54,948 nt of DNA, from positions 1 to 54,948 of the forward strand of contig JAJFVH010000208.1 in the NCBI GenBank assembly GCA_021371875.1, read 5' to 3'. The notes beneath the pieces were generated by a model. The model saw nothing but the letters and a program-made list of their open reading frames with translations, ran no database searches and had not been told where the DNA came from. Shown here piece after piece: positions 1 to 9,826 of the stretch; the stretch's first letter is position 1; each line of letters opens with the position of its first letter. The position numbers and the translations under genes were made by a program. Source of the DNA: Bacteroidales bacterium (lineage in GTDB: Bacteria; Bacteroidota; Bacteroidia; Bacteroidales; Paludibacteraceae).

Positions 1-328
1 TAGACCTGTAAGAATCCAATGTTGCTGTTTCACTATAAACAGTTCCTACTAAATCTTTCCACGATCCAATTAAACTAATCGGTTGTGCTGTTTTCTCTGA
101 ATTATAGACTAACTGCAATTCATTTTCGTTTGCAATCGCAATTTTTAATCCTGTCCAAGTACGATTAAACACATCTTGTTCGGCTGTTGTTTTAATAGTC
201 CAATCAGTAGTTAAAAATGCATCTTCAAAGACTTTTAATGCTGTGCTTTGAGTTGTCGTACCTGAGTTTGTTTGCGCCTGAATTACAAGCGAAAATGATA
301 AGGCTAATATTAATAGTAATGTTTTCAT
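1..328 (-). CDS. Secreted or virion-tip protein, partial (cut by window edge)
   Basis: The frame starts at 328 and runs off the left edge, so only about 109 residues are visible. It opens with a clear signal peptide (MKTLLLILALSFSLVIQAQ), the AQ cleavage style common in Bacteroidota, followed by a Thr/Ser-rich segment and a mixed alpha/beta-looking region with Trp residues. It lies 9 bp downstream of the next signal-peptide gene and closes the virion gene block, so a tail-tip or host-surface role is inferred. No family recognised. Its function is unknown and its C-terminus is not in the window. Confidence 0.7.
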   Translation of the reverse strand, partial: MKTLLLILALSFSLVIQAQTNSGTTTQSTALKVFEDAFLTTDWTIKTTAEQDVFNRTWTGLKIAIANENELQLVYNSEKTAQPISLIGSWKDLVGTVYSETATLDSYRS

Positions 329-337
329 ATGTATAAC

Positions 338-2029
338 TTAAAAAAATCCTTTTAATCTTAAATTTTCATTTTTAACCCACGCAGGAGATGGGGCACTGCT
401 AAGTAATTTTATTTCATCAAATTTTAAATCTGAAAAATAATATTTGGGAACTGTAGAATTTCTATCCGCAGTTGCCCCTAGACAAAAGAAATTAGAGTTA
501 TTTGCGATAAAGTTATTATTTCCACTTGAAGAACCTACTAAATTACCATCAGCATAAAGATATAAGGTAGATGTATCGTTTTTATAAACGACATATATTA
601 CGTGCCAACTTCCAGCAGTCCATGAATGTGTAAATTCAACATAAAAAGATGGATTTCCAAATACCCTTGCTCTTATTTTTGTTGGGCTATTATATTCAAA
701 AACATCTATTGACCATTGCATTTCAGTATCTGGATTATTGCCATCCCAAGATTTTTGAAAAATACATTTATACCCAGTTCCAAATGAATGAAAATACACA
801 TATCCTCCAAAACATTGATCTGAGTTTGTTATTCCCATATTGTTTAATAAATATGCGGACTTGTTTAAATTTGAGCTTCCTAGATTTATTCCTTTATCTT
901 TTTTGCCAATTGTATAAGTAGGGCCACTTATGCTACTTAAATTATATCCATTTCCACTTGCATCTGTGGCGTTATTATTAAATCTCCAATATCCTCTTAT
1001 TTGTCCAAATCCTTGGAATGAACAAAATAAAATCAGCACTACCAATAACTTTTTGTTTATTCTGATAGCTCCAAGTGAACCGCCAAAAAATACTAGCATC
1101 AAACCAATGATCATGACATAATTCATTCCAAAAGCAGTGTAAACGCTCTGAGGAACAATGTATAATTTTGCCTGAAAATCTGATGCTTTATTTGTCGCTC
1201 CGGCAGAACTCATAATGCGTAAACTTACTGTTTCGGCTGCTGTTATTGTGTTTGTTGTTGGTCTTTGACTTCTTAAAATAGTGCTAGTAACTAAATCAGG
1301 AGCGGTTCCAAATAATGCAGTTGTATTTTTATAGATATTAACAGTAAGTGCTGCTCCTGTTCCTGATGCTGGTGTTAATACCGAAAAATCAACCGGTAGA
1401 AGATAGCTATTTGTTTGAATGTCTGAGTAAAACATTCCTTGAGAATAAGAAGCATCAGCAATCTGTTCACCAGGAATAGTTACTAATCTCATATAATCAG
1501 TTACCTTTCGATTATAAGCTATCTTAAAATCTTTGTCTCCACTTACTAAATCTGTATCGGTAATTACATTACAAGTAATTGTACCACCTGAATTAGTGGC
1601 TGTTTTAACGTATCCAATACGCCGTGTAGCTCCTGTTGAGTTTGTACAAGTTAGTAATGATAGCTCTAGCAATCCAACATCTTTATCTGTACCTGTCATG
1701 GTGAAAGTTGTTGCACTTGCATAAGTTCCAGTTAAAGATGTCCATATTTCACCAGTAGCACTACTTCCTCCACTGCTAGGTGTAATCCAAGATCTAACTC
1801 CTGATGTCGTTGAAGATAAAACATACCCGCTAACAGAAGGATTGCCTAATGATGGCTCTTTAGAATTAAGTTGCGTCTGAATTGATGACGAAACTCCATG
1901 CAAATAACTTACTTCAGTAGGAGTAATCGTATAAGTCAATGCTTTAATTCCTTTTGGAATTAATAATGGTTGTGCGTTGCTAATTAACGCAAATATCGAC
2001 ATTGTCAATAAAAATATTAACTTTTTCAT
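338..2029 (-). CDS. Signal-peptide protein with tail-fibre-like N-terminus, internal hydrophobic segments and C-terminal LamG-like domain
   Basis: 563 aa. Residues 1-19 form a signal peptide ending in NAQ. Around residues 40-60 is a segment (YLHGVSSSIQTQLNSKEP) that resembles repeats in Bacteroidota phage tail fibres. The middle is Thr/Ser/Gly-rich. Near residues 300-345 there are two hydrophobic stretches; the second has the shape of a fresh signal peptide (INKKLLVVLILFCSFQGFGQ) and is followed at about residue 345 by a LamG/concanavalin-like lectin domain (GYWRFNNNATDASGNGYN start, later Trp-rich strands). It therefore looks like two exported proteins joined in one frame. It sits in the virion operon downstream of the tailspike, so carbohydrate binding at the host surface is inferred. 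The domain order is seen in the sequence; the export and adhesion roles are not proven. Confidence 0.7.
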   Translation of the reverse strand: MKKLIFLLTMSIFALISNAQPLLIPKGIKALTYTITPTEVSYLHGVSSSIQTQLNSKEPSLGNPSVSGYVLSSTTSGVRSWITPSSGGSSATGEIWTSLTGTYASATTFTMTGTDKDVGLLELSLLTCTNSTGATRRIGYVKTATNSGGTITCNVITDTDLVSGDKDFKIAYNRKVTDYMRLVTIPGEQIADASYSQGMFYSDIQTNSYLLPVDFSVLTPASGTGAALTVNIYKNTTALFGTAPDLVTSTILRSQRPTTNTITAAETVSLRIMSSAGATNKASDFQAKLYIVPQSVYTAFGMNYVMIIGLMLVFFGGSLGAIRINKKLLVVLILFCSFQGFGQIRGYWRFNNNATDASGNGYNLSSISGPTYTIGKKDKGINLGSSNLNKSAYLLNNMGITNSDQCFGGYVYFHSFGTGYKCIFQKSWDGNNPDTEMQWSIDVFEYNSPTKIRARVFGNPSFYVEFTHSWTAGSWHVIYVVYKNDTSTLYLYADGNLVGSSSGNNNFIANNSNFFCLGATADRNSTVPKYYFSDLKFDEIKLLSSAPSPAWVKNENLRLKGFF

Positions 2030-2046
2030 TTTATAAATTTTAAAAT

Positions 2047-2502
2047 TTAACTACTTGCCTGACCTCCGATGTTTTCCCAATCTGTATTTTCAACTCCTGA
2101 AAATCCAGTAGCTGTTAATGCTCTGTCAATTGCATAAGCAAACCCGGTTCTTTCTCCGATCCGTATTCCTTTACTTGAAATGGAGGTTGGAAGATAAAGA
2201 AACCCATCGACTCCAACTGCGGAACTAGATCCATCTACCCTAAAAAAAAAATCAGAATAAGCACCACTTAATTCTGTAAAATCAGAATATGCAGTACCGT
2301 TTTCTTTTAAAAAATCAGTAACAGGGTGATCGAATATATCCTGATTTGAATTATTGCGTTGAAAATAAATAATTGTCAACTTGGTCCTGTCCGTGCTTGG
2401 AACTGGCTTACAAATTCCTGGTTCATGAAGACAGTCAATGTTCTGTCCAAAAACCCACTTTCCGTCTGATGTTCTTTTAAATAGATAAAGTTTTTCGCTC
2501 AT
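2047..2502 (-). CDS. Hypothetical virion-associated protein
   Basis: 151 aa, no signal peptide or membrane segment. Aromatic and Gly/Ser-rich with beta-like alternation (for example LYLFKRTSDGKWVFGQNIDC at the start), and three Cys in the first 35 residues. It lies between a small membrane protein gene and the LamG gene, all on the minus strand with 17-28 bp gaps, so it is probably part of the tail or host-recognition set. No family recognised. Confidence 0.65.
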   Translation of the reverse strand: MSEKLYLFKRTSDGKWVFGQNIDCLHEPGICKPVPSTDRTKLTIIYFQRNNSNQDIFDHPVTDFLKENGTAYSDFTELSGAYSDFFFRVDGSSSAVGVDGFLYLPTSISSKGIRIGERTGFAYAIDRALTATGFSGVENTDWENIGGQASS

Positions 2503-2530
2503 GATTTTATTTTTTTAGTTTGTTTGTATT

Positions 2531-3034
2531 TTAGTTTTTGACTACTTTATTATTAGCATTTATACCTCTTGTGGCATTTTCAAATACCCTTCTTTTACTT
2601 GATGGATAGGAGAATGTATCTGCTGAAATTTTTTGTTTTTTAACAAACATATTTTTGTTGTAATCGTCGCCTTGATTTGTAATTAATTCAAATTCAATTT
2701 TGCTTGTAATTTCTGTTTTGTCTGCTTTTTTGACAAGTTCAGATTCAAATTCATTTTGTCTTAAATATGAATATCCAATGACTGATGCGAATAGTAAAAG
2801 AATGATTGAATTATAGCCAAATCTTCTATTTTCCCTTTTGTCGGATTTATCTAAAAAATCACCATATTTGCGCTCTTGTTTTTCAAAAAACTCATCGCTT
2901 TTTTTTTCTCTTTCTTCAATAGAAACAGTATGGTCGTGATTCATTTTTAAAATGGCATTTTTTGCGCTATTTACCATAGAATCAACTTTGTGTTGCATTT
3001 CCGTAAAGCAGCTTTCACAATTTTTTACTTCCAT
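2531..3034 (-). CDS. Single-pass membrane protein with charged coiled coil (possible holin or spanin-like lysis factor)
   Basis: 167 aa. The N-terminal ~80 residues have a CxxC pair (CESC) and a highly charged helical stretch rich in Glu/Lys/Arg. One membrane segment follows at about residues 78-93 (SIILLLFASVIGYSYL), then a polar C-terminal tail. Size, one TM helix and place at the end of a virion operon fit a holin/spanin-type lysis or injection factor, but no signature decides this. It sits 44 bp downstream of the tailspike gene. Confidence 0.6.
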   Translation of the reverse strand: MEVKNCESCFTEMQHKVDSMVNSAKNAILKMNHDHTVSIEEREKKSDEFFEKQERKYGDFLDKSDKRENRRFGYNSIILLLFASVIGYSYLRQNEFESELVKKADKTEITSKIEFELITNQGDDYNKNMFVKKQKISADTFSYPSSKRRVFENATRGINANNKVVKN

Positions 3035-3077
3035 TGTTTTTATAGTTTTATCTGGTATTAGTCGAAATTGTTATTTG

Positions 3078-5120
3078 CTATACTTTTTCCCAATTCCCGG
3101 CATATGCCTGATACAAATTATTTTCATAATAAACTAAACTTTCTGAAATAGGTGTAGTTGGTAATGTTTCTATATTTGAATTGCAAATTATTTTACCTTT
3201 GACATCTGCATTCATAATTAGTTCTTTACAATTTATGATAATTGCCTCTGTTTCCAATCCTGTCTTTACCGATATTTGATTAAATTCAAAATCAGAATTA
3301 TAAATTTCAAGCGTACTGTCAGGACTTGTATAAATATTGTCAAATAAAGCAGCTTTAATGCCTTTCCAGTTTATCAATCTATACTCATAAGGAATATTTG
3401 TCATATCAACACCAGCATAAATTCCCTTACCCCAGGTTGGTTTATAGACATCTTTAAAGTTTATGTTTTTAACAAAAGGATAATTAGCAACATCAACCTC
3501 TGGATGCAAACTTCTTCCGTACCAACTTTGATCATTGTCTATTGTAAAATTACAAATGTGCCTTTCATCCGTCAATGAATGTAGCCCATTGATCATTACA
3601 TCAAAAATATTTGCTTTATAGATTGTTATATCATTTACAACCGCACTTCCTGTGTATTTCCAACTAAATCCACCGGCATCAGCCTGAAGTCCGTCATTTG
3701 TTCTATTTGGTTCTGTTTGAGAAATATAAGTAGTTAATCCATATGGAGCATAGCACCGGTATAAATTTCCATTTGATGCTACAGTATCTCCAATCATCAC
3801 TTCAATTCCCAAATGCCAATCAACCCACGCCCCCAGTAAATTTCTCATGGTTTGCCCGCTTGTTTCAGCAAGATCGCTTTTAAAATCTGTATATCCTTCA
3901 ATCACAATGTCAGATATGTCACCGACTGAAGGGCTGGAATTAATCCAATCACACGCATTTAATGGTATTCCATCATCCCCTGAGTGGATTTCAAAATTTT
4001 TACCTCTTAGCTTATTTCCGTTATTAATGTGAAAAGCATCGCCATGACTATCAATAAATACATTTTCAACGGCTACGTCGTACCAATCAGCTAAATGAAC
4101 ACCAACATCTCCTTCATTGTAAATTTTCACATAACCAGTAAGTCTCAAATTGTTGATTCCAAAAAAAGAGACAGCACCTCGAAGGCCATACGTGGCTAAT
4201 GCAGGTGAACCAAGCCCGCTAATCGTTGATAATAGATTATTACTGTCAATTTCTAAATTGTGAATCTGAATGTTTGAGTTTTTTGTCCGGCTATCTGCTC
4301 CTACATTTACAAAAGCATAATCATTTATTGTTTTTTTATAAACGACACCAATAGAATTACATAGTAATGTGTTGTCGTAAATCTTAATTTTTGCGCCAAT
4401 TTGGTATATTCCTGGCTTACCTACATACAATGCAACGTTTCCACCATTAAGAGCTGCATTTAGAGCCGTGCTATTTTGAGCCGCAGTATTTGTTGGCAAT
4501 ATGCCTTCGTCTTCAGCTATTTTTACCGTTAGTTCATTAAATTTTATTCCTTGAACGCTTACCGGAATATTAAGGTTTGCTATCTTCCCATAATTCAATG
4601 ACCTTCCAAGAAAATAATCAGAGTTGCTTGTAATTTTATTTTTAGGCAGAAATAATGGCAATAATAAACCATGATTTATTAATTCAACATCCATTTTATC
4701 GGTATTCACAATTACTTTAAAAACCTCTTCTTGCGTATCAAGATCAAGAAGTGTTAGTATTTGGTATCCATTCAATGTTCCGACGTGATTCTGATACCCA
4801 ACTTTAAGAATTTCCATTTCATTGCAAAAAGCAAACAGCCCGGCATCTGCTTTATTTGAATAATATTGAAGGTACAGTTGTCCGTACTTTGATATATTAA
4901 CAAGTGGTATTAGTGAAATAATTAACCCATCCATTTCTTTAAAATAATCAATATCATAACAGGATGGATTTAAGAAATGCCTACACTTATCTATTGAAAA
5001 CTCGTCATAATTATTTCCAACAACTTCTTTTATCTCATTCATATCTGCTGCTGAAATCTGTCTTTCAGGATCAGTTACAGCGACCTTATCAGTCTTGTCA
5101 GTGTATGTAATTTTTGCCAT
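3078..5120 (-). CDS. Tailspike-like protein with parallel beta-helix fold
   Basis: 680 aa. The N-terminus (ITYTDKTDKVAVTDPERQIS followed by ADMNEIKEVV) is the short adaptor motif seen on many Bacteroidota phage tail proteins, where it docks a spike to the particle. From about residue 200 to 420 short hydrophobic/Asn/Gly repeats with pectate-lyase-like spacing suggest a right-handed beta-helix, the usual fold of polysaccharide-degrading spikes. Near residues 440-490 is an insertion with GDTVASNGNLYRCYAPYGLT and a SQTEPNRTNDG segment that resembles a small chitin-binding-type (CBM5/12) module. Catalytic residues cannot be named. It lies 4 bp from the 890-aa structural gene. Confidence 0.75.
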   Translation of the reverse strand: MAKITYTDKTDKVAVTDPERQISAADMNEIKEVVGNNYDEFSIDKCRHFLNPSCYDIDYFKEMDGLIISLIPLVNISKYGQLYLQYYSNKADAGLFAFCNEMEILKVGYQNHVGTLNGYQILTLLDLDTQEEVFKVIVNTDKMDVELINHGLLLPLFLPKNKITSNSDYFLGRSLNYGKIANLNIPVSVQGIKFNELTVKIAEDEGILPTNTAAQNSTALNAALNGGNVALYVGKPGIYQIGAKIKIYDNTLLCNSIGVVYKKTINDYAFVNVGADSRTKNSNIQIHNLEIDSNNLLSTISGLGSPALATYGLRGAVSFFGINNLRLTGYVKIYNEGDVGVHLADWYDVAVENVFIDSHGDAFHINNGNKLRGKNFEIHSGDDGIPLNACDWINSSPSVGDISDIVIEGYTDFKSDLAETSGQTMRNLLGAWVDWHLGIEVMIGDTVASNGNLYRCYAPYGLTTYISQTEPNRTNDGLQADAGGFSWKYTGSAVVNDITIYKANIFDVMINGLHSLTDERHICNFTIDNDQSWYGRSLHPEVDVANYPFVKNINFKDVYKPTWGKGIYAGVDMTNIPYEYRLINWKGIKAALFDNIYTSPDSTLEIYNSDFEFNQISVKTGLETEAIIINCKELIMNADVKGKIICNSNIETLPTTPISESLVYYENNLYQAYAGNWEKV

Positions 5121-5124
5121 TTGC

Positions 5125-7797
5125 TTATCTTATTTTATTATTATCAACCATATATGCGTCAAAATCAAATGATAATATTGTAGATTCCGGTAGAACTTTT
5201 CCACTCTGTAATATCGTAACTGATTTATACTTTCCTTTCAATGAATTGATCGGGATGTCGTATCTTATATTGTTTGGAAATGAAATATTTCGATTGTCTT
5301 TTTTACAAACAAGTGGCATAGATTTGGTCCTTCTGTCAATATCTTGACTTCCCCATACGCCAAAAGATAAATATCCACTTGCATCATTTCTAATTAATAA
5401 TGTTCTTGAAAACATTCGATTTATTTTTTTGTAGCAGCTTATGTTTTGGAATTTTATCGGCCTTGTTAAAATATGGTAGAATACAGGAATATTAGGGTTT
5501 TCGCCACTCAGTATGAATAGGTTTCCATTGGGCGAAGAATTGACCAAATATCTCGAATAAATATCACCTTCAATTGTTGAAATGACGCTAAACAACTCTT
5601 GTTTTTCCCTAAATACGAACGTACTCATGCCCCATTGTGACAAGTCTAGGTTATAGATTAAAGAGAAATTGTAAGATGAGTTTGAACACCAGATACTATT
5701 TCTTCTGGCATCAAAAGCAAGAATAGCACCTTTCATATACGAAACAATATCATCGCAAACATAAGGATTTGCGCCACCAAAAAACGGACTTGTTAGTATA
5801 TTGTAATTTTGATAAATACCCTCTTGTAATGGGAAATTACCGTTTCCTTGCTGCGGAAAATAATTACTGGTAAGGTTTTGAATGTCACCATTTGAAAATA
5901 TCATTAACCCCTTATCGCTTACGAACAAAATATTGTTATCAATTTCCAGAATTTCTTCTGAAATCATTGGAATGTTTTTAGTTTTGGTAATTGATGCGAT
6001 AAAATTATTTCCCATTGGGTCCAAGTTTACCGTATAAATTCCGTCGGTTGTACCGATGATAATTGGAGAAATAACTTGCGATTCCGAAGGGTTAACGCTC
6101 CCTGTGCCAAGGTTCATAACCTTACCCTCTCCAATTCGATATGAATTAAGAGCTGGCCACACTTTATATTCTCCTGACTGCGAAAACTGGATTCTATTTT
6201 CTGATGAATATTTGGTAACTACATCTACAGAGGAAGGAGCTGTTAATTCAGAAAAACTATCATATACCGTTACTATCGAGTAATCTGAAGATATTTGTAT
6301 TTTTGTTGGTTCTAATGGGTCTAAATAAAATGCCATTCCATTTCCTGAAGCACTATCTAAGTCAAATGCACAAGACATATTGTGAGAAGCATTTTTTCTA
6401 CATTTAAACATTTTTAAGTCAATACCAACAGCACTATTTACTCCTACCGAATTTGCCCTAATGTCTGGATAAGAAAGCAATCCTCTTGTCTTTACTTTGG
6501 TGGCAACCATCTGAACAGCTTTGTCAATAATATAAGAAACTCCAAATAAACTTCCGTCTTCTGTATCTATTTTAAACCCTTCTTGTGATGCGACATTTTC
6601 CGTAGCCAAGGCCCTAATGTAGCCACCAGATAATATAGTTACGGGCCGTAAAACATCTAATCTGCCATTATAAGAACCAATTTTTCCATATATTTTGTGA
6701 TAACTAAAATTATCTATTGGCATTATTTCACCGGCCGCAATGGTGTTAATGTCAACTTTTGAATAATTATACGAAGTTCCAGTTGGAAGTACAATATCGG
6801 CATCTAAAGCCCCTGCTGTAAGAAGAAGTTTTTCTGTAGATGTTGGCTTGTCAATTGTTTTAACCAAATAAAATAGTTCTTCGGACTTTTCTCTAAATTT
6901 ACCTTTAAAGTCTGCATCATTAATTATCCAAGAAAAAGATTCTGGATCCGTATATCCTTCTAAAAACTTATTTTCATAGTATGGGGTTGAAGCATAAACA
7001 TTAATAGCTGATACTTCTTGATCAAATAAAGTTGAATTAGCAAATGAAAGATCAAGGTTTACGAACGTATGAATGTTCTCAATCAGATCATTTTTTTGAA
7101 TGGCAACAGATGATCTATTGAATCCATAAAGCCCAAATCCATAAATTGGAGAATGCAAAACAACTTCTCCAGACTTTAGTACAAGCGCAAATCTTATGAG
7201 TATCATTCCACATTGCGAAAGCACATGAAAATTATTTTTAGTGGCAATTAATGTAATATCAGATTGATATGGATAAAATGGGATCAATGTTTTCCATGCG
7301 TACATATCATAAACAGAATAGGAAGATGTAGAGTCGTTATATTCAAGTTTTAAGTAATATTGTTCGATCTCGCTGCTGCCATCGCCCATAAAATAAATCA
7401 ATCCATTAAGTATTGTAAATGATAAATTAGGTGTTCTTGTTATTTGAATTTCAACTGCCGGAATTTCCGTATATATCCCATTAAGTATAATTCCAAACCA
7501 TTCAAGTTTATTTGTAGATGGAAGCGATCCTCCAAGCCAAGCCGGAAGATCAACACTTAAAGCCCCTCCTACTCCAATTGTATTAAATCCCAAAACATTA
7601 ATTTGATTTTCATCTGCAACTTTATGAAGTATTATTTTGTCATATCCAGCTCCATGAATAGCACTTATAATTCTTTCCGGAATAGGTTTGAAAGAACCAT
7701 CACGCCACTGCATGTTAATGCTTTCCTGAAGGGAACCGTCCGGTACATCCCTGTCGTTATCCTTTAAATTCAATCCTATGGGTTTAACGATGTACAT
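5125..7797 (-). CDS. Large structural protein, probable tail nozzle/stabilisation protein
   Basis: 890 aa, beta-rich, no signal peptide. It starts VKPIGLNLKDNDRDVPDGSL then MQWRDGSFKPIPER, a pattern typical of large ring-forming proteins encoded beside portals in Bacteroidota podovirus-like phages (T7 gp12-like or P22 gp10-like nozzle proteins). Repeated blocks with Tyr/Gly/Asp turns suggest propeller-like domains. It overlaps the end of the portal gene by 14 bp and is followed 4 bp later by the tailspike gene, which supports a place where tail and spikes join. The assignment to the nozzle family is inference. Confidence 0.6.
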   Translation of the reverse strand: MYIVKPIGLNLKDNDRDVPDGSLQESINMQWRDGSFKPIPERIISAIHGAGYDKIILHKVADENQINVLGFNTIGVGGALSVDLPAWLGGSLPSTNKLEWFGIILNGIYTEIPAVEIQITRTPNLSFTILNGLIYFMGDGSSEIEQYYLKLEYNDSTSSYSVYDMYAWKTLIPFYPYQSDITLIATKNNFHVLSQCGMILIRFALVLKSGEVVLHSPIYGFGLYGFNRSSVAIQKNDLIENIHTFVNLDLSFANSTLFDQEVSAINVYASTPYYENKFLEGYTDPESFSWIINDADFKGKFREKSEELFYLVKTIDKPTSTEKLLLTAGALDADIVLPTGTSYNYSKVDINTIAAGEIMPIDNFSYHKIYGKIGSYNGRLDVLRPVTILSGGYIRALATENVASQEGFKIDTEDGSLFGVSYIIDKAVQMVATKVKTRGLLSYPDIRANSVGVNSAVGIDLKMFKCRKNASHNMSCAFDLDSASGNGMAFYLDPLEPTKIQISSDYSIVTVYDSFSELTAPSSVDVVTKYSSENRIQFSQSGEYKVWPALNSYRIGEGKVMNLGTGSVNPSESQVISPIIIGTTDGIYTVNLDPMGNNFIASITKTKNIPMISEEILEIDNNILFVSDKGLMIFSNGDIQNLTSNYFPQQGNGNFPLQEGIYQNYNILTSPFFGGANPYVCDDIVSYMKGAILAFDARRNSIWCSNSSYNFSLIYNLDLSQWGMSTFVFREKQELFSVISTIEGDIYSRYLVNSSPNGNLFILSGENPNIPVFYHILTRPIKFQNISCYKKINRMFSRTLLIRNDASGYLSFGVWGSQDIDRRTKSMPLVCKKDNRNISFPNNIRYDIPINSLKGKYKSVTILQSGKVLPESTILSFDFDAYMVDNNKIR

Positions 7798-9826
7798 TGG
7801 CAGGAGTTATCTGTGGTTTATTATTTTGTGGTAATGTTTGCTGTCCGGGAATTGGCATTTGCCCAGGAATTAATCCTTGTGGATTTTGGGCCATCTTTTT
7901 GTTATACTCAGCCATCTTTTGTTTAGCCTGAATCATAACAGGATTGCTGGAAATGTCCATGAATACATCAAAAGGAATAAGTTGTTGATAAACCAACTGA
8001 AGCAATTCCTGTTCGAGCTGTAATTTGTATGCCAAAGAGTTCGTACCCTTGCTTTGCTCGATTTTAAAATCATACTGAGTTAGTTCTCTAGGATCAACTT
8101 CATCGCCGATAATGCGCTTGTAGTCTTCTTTGGTGTATCCTTCGAGAATAAATTTAAGGATCAGTTTATCGCGGTCAACCAGTAGTGTTAAATATTTGTC
8201 CATCGTAGGACGTACATTTAAGCCCGCATTGTTTGTTTCCATTGCATATCCTGAAGCTGTTTTGGTTGAAGTATCTCTTCCCTGTGCAGCTCCGTAATTG
8301 CCTGAAATTTCATCAACCAAGTTGGAATACATCTTGATAAGGTTCTGAACTTCTGCCGATATGTTGGCTGAATTAGCAAATTGTTGGGTAGGTTTTATCT
8401 CTTCGGCTCCATCCCTTACTTTATAAATTATTGCTCCATCGGTTTTTTTAATTTCATTGATATACTCTTTATTTGAGTAATCGTCTGGAATGGCGGTATC
8501 TGGAATGAGCCATATTCCTTTTGCTGCATTGGCAATAACGGCATCGGCTTGTGAAATTTGCCTATCAAGTCCTAATTGGGCATTAATAAGCTCTTCAACT
8601 AATCCCCATAATTCACCATTGATTCCCGGAGGCGTGAACACATAAGGAAATTTACTGTCTTTGTATGGACTTTCACGAACATCAAGAACGGTTCCCCATG
8701 GAGTCATGTAAATAACATAGGCTCGTGTCACGTAATCAGCCCTAAATTCAATGAATATTTTATCGTCTGGCGAAATTCCTTCAGAATTAGCCAACCTTAT
8801 TTCATTTTCAGCATCAACAGCTTTTTTTACTTTATCAATACTTTCCCATTTGTGACAAACAGGTATTCCAGTGCCATCAATAGGATCATAGGTAATTGCT
8901 TCGTAGTCGCTGATCAATGTCCAGTGTTCTAAATAGCGGTAAGACGAGTTACTTTGAAACATAAAATTCATATTTCTAAGCTGACTACCATCAAACGAAC
9001 TGAAATTGTATGATGATTTTAATGTTTCGTCGCCTTGATATTTAATGTATTCTTTTCTGATTTGTTGGCCTTTTTCGTAATCTTCATTGGCAAAGTTGCG
9101 GATAATGTCATCAATACCCACATCGTGAATTTCTGTAAGGTTATGAAGATTATCCATATCATAATCCACTATGCCAGGATTAGTGCAAAATTTAGTCGGG
9201 CTTAGATTACGGTATTTTACATCAATTTTACTCTGATTGTCTTTTGTTTCCCAAAGAACCTTGAATACTGGGCGACCGCTTTCAAGCATTTCTTCAAAGT
9301 TGGCTGAATCCTTATTTTTCCACTTGTTGTCATTTTTTATTTTTTCAAGACAAATGGTTAATGCATTGGCAAGTTCTGTTCCTCTTTCCTCCCGGCTTTC
9401 ACACGAAACAATATTTCCCATATTCATTTCACCAAATTGCCCGACAAGGCTTCTGGTAAACTTGGAAATTACATTATAAGTCAACGGAGGTATATTTCTT
9501 CTTTTAAGGTATTCTAACTGAGAAACCCATCTTTTAATTTCAGAATCCCACACAACTTCATTAAATTGCCGTCCTCTGGTAAAGTCAATGTTTTTTTGTC
9601 TCCGGTCTCTAAAGCTTTGTTCAGCATAGTATTGAGTTTGAATTTGCTGAATCAAATGAGCTGGAGTCGTGTTCATCCGGTTAAAAACATACCATTCAAG
9701 AAATTGCTGAAACTCATTGTTCTGTTTTTTCTCAACAGTAAGCCCGTTCTTTAAGCCGAAACGTCTGTTCCGAAGTAAGGATTCCTGCAACTGTTCTTTA
9801 GTGGTTATTTTTTTAAACGCCGGCAT
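7784..9826 (-). CDS. Portal protein
   Basis: About 680 aa. It forms the dodecameric ring at the capsid vertex through which DNA is packaged and ejected. Support: FRDRRQKNIDFTRGRQFNEV near the N-terminus, PPLTYNVISKFTRSLVGQ, and a late segment with GRDTSTKTASGYAMETNNAG followed by a long helical region and a Pro/Gln-rich tail (MPIPGQQTLPQNN); this is the layout of P22/crAss-type portals of 650-750 aa. I chose the Met at 9826 (MPAFKKITTKEQ) over an in-frame Met at 9856 because the latter overlaps the upstream gene by 44 bp. Neighbours are connector-like and capsid genes. Confidence 0.85.
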   Translation of the reverse strand: MPAFKKITTKEQLQESLLRNRRFGLKNGLTVEKKQNNEFQQFLEWYVFNRMNTTPAHLIQQIQTQYYAEQSFRDRRQKNIDFTRGRQFNEVVWDSEIKRWVSQLEYLKRRNIPPLTYNVISKFTRSLVGQFGEMNMGNIVSCESREERGTELANALTICLEKIKNDNKWKNKDSANFEEMLESGRPVFKVLWETKDNQSKIDVKYRNLSPTKFCTNPGIVDYDMDNLHNLTEIHDVGIDDIIRNFANEDYEKGQQIRKEYIKYQGDETLKSSYNFSSFDGSQLRNMNFMFQSNSSYRYLEHWTLISDYEAITYDPIDGTGIPVCHKWESIDKVKKAVDAENEIRLANSEGISPDDKIFIEFRADYVTRAYVIYMTPWGTVLDVRESPYKDSKFPYVFTPPGINGELWGLVEELINAQLGLDRQISQADAVIANAAKGIWLIPDTAIPDDYSNKEYINEIKKTDGAIIYKVRDGAEEIKPTQQFANSANISAEVQNLIKMYSNLVDEISGNYGAAQGRDTSTKTASGYAMETNNAGLNVRPTMDKYLTLLVDRDKLILKFILEGYTKEDYKRIIGDEVDPRELTQYDFKIEQSKGTNSLAYKLQLEQELLQLVYQQLIPFDVFMDISSNPVMIQAKQKMAEYNKKMAQNPQGLIPGQMPIPGQQTLPQNNKPQITPANVHR

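Noticed and set aside
1-5120. Diversity-generating retroelement acting on tail genes
   Set aside because: No reverse transcriptase and no pair of template/variable repeats with A-specific changes were seen in the window.
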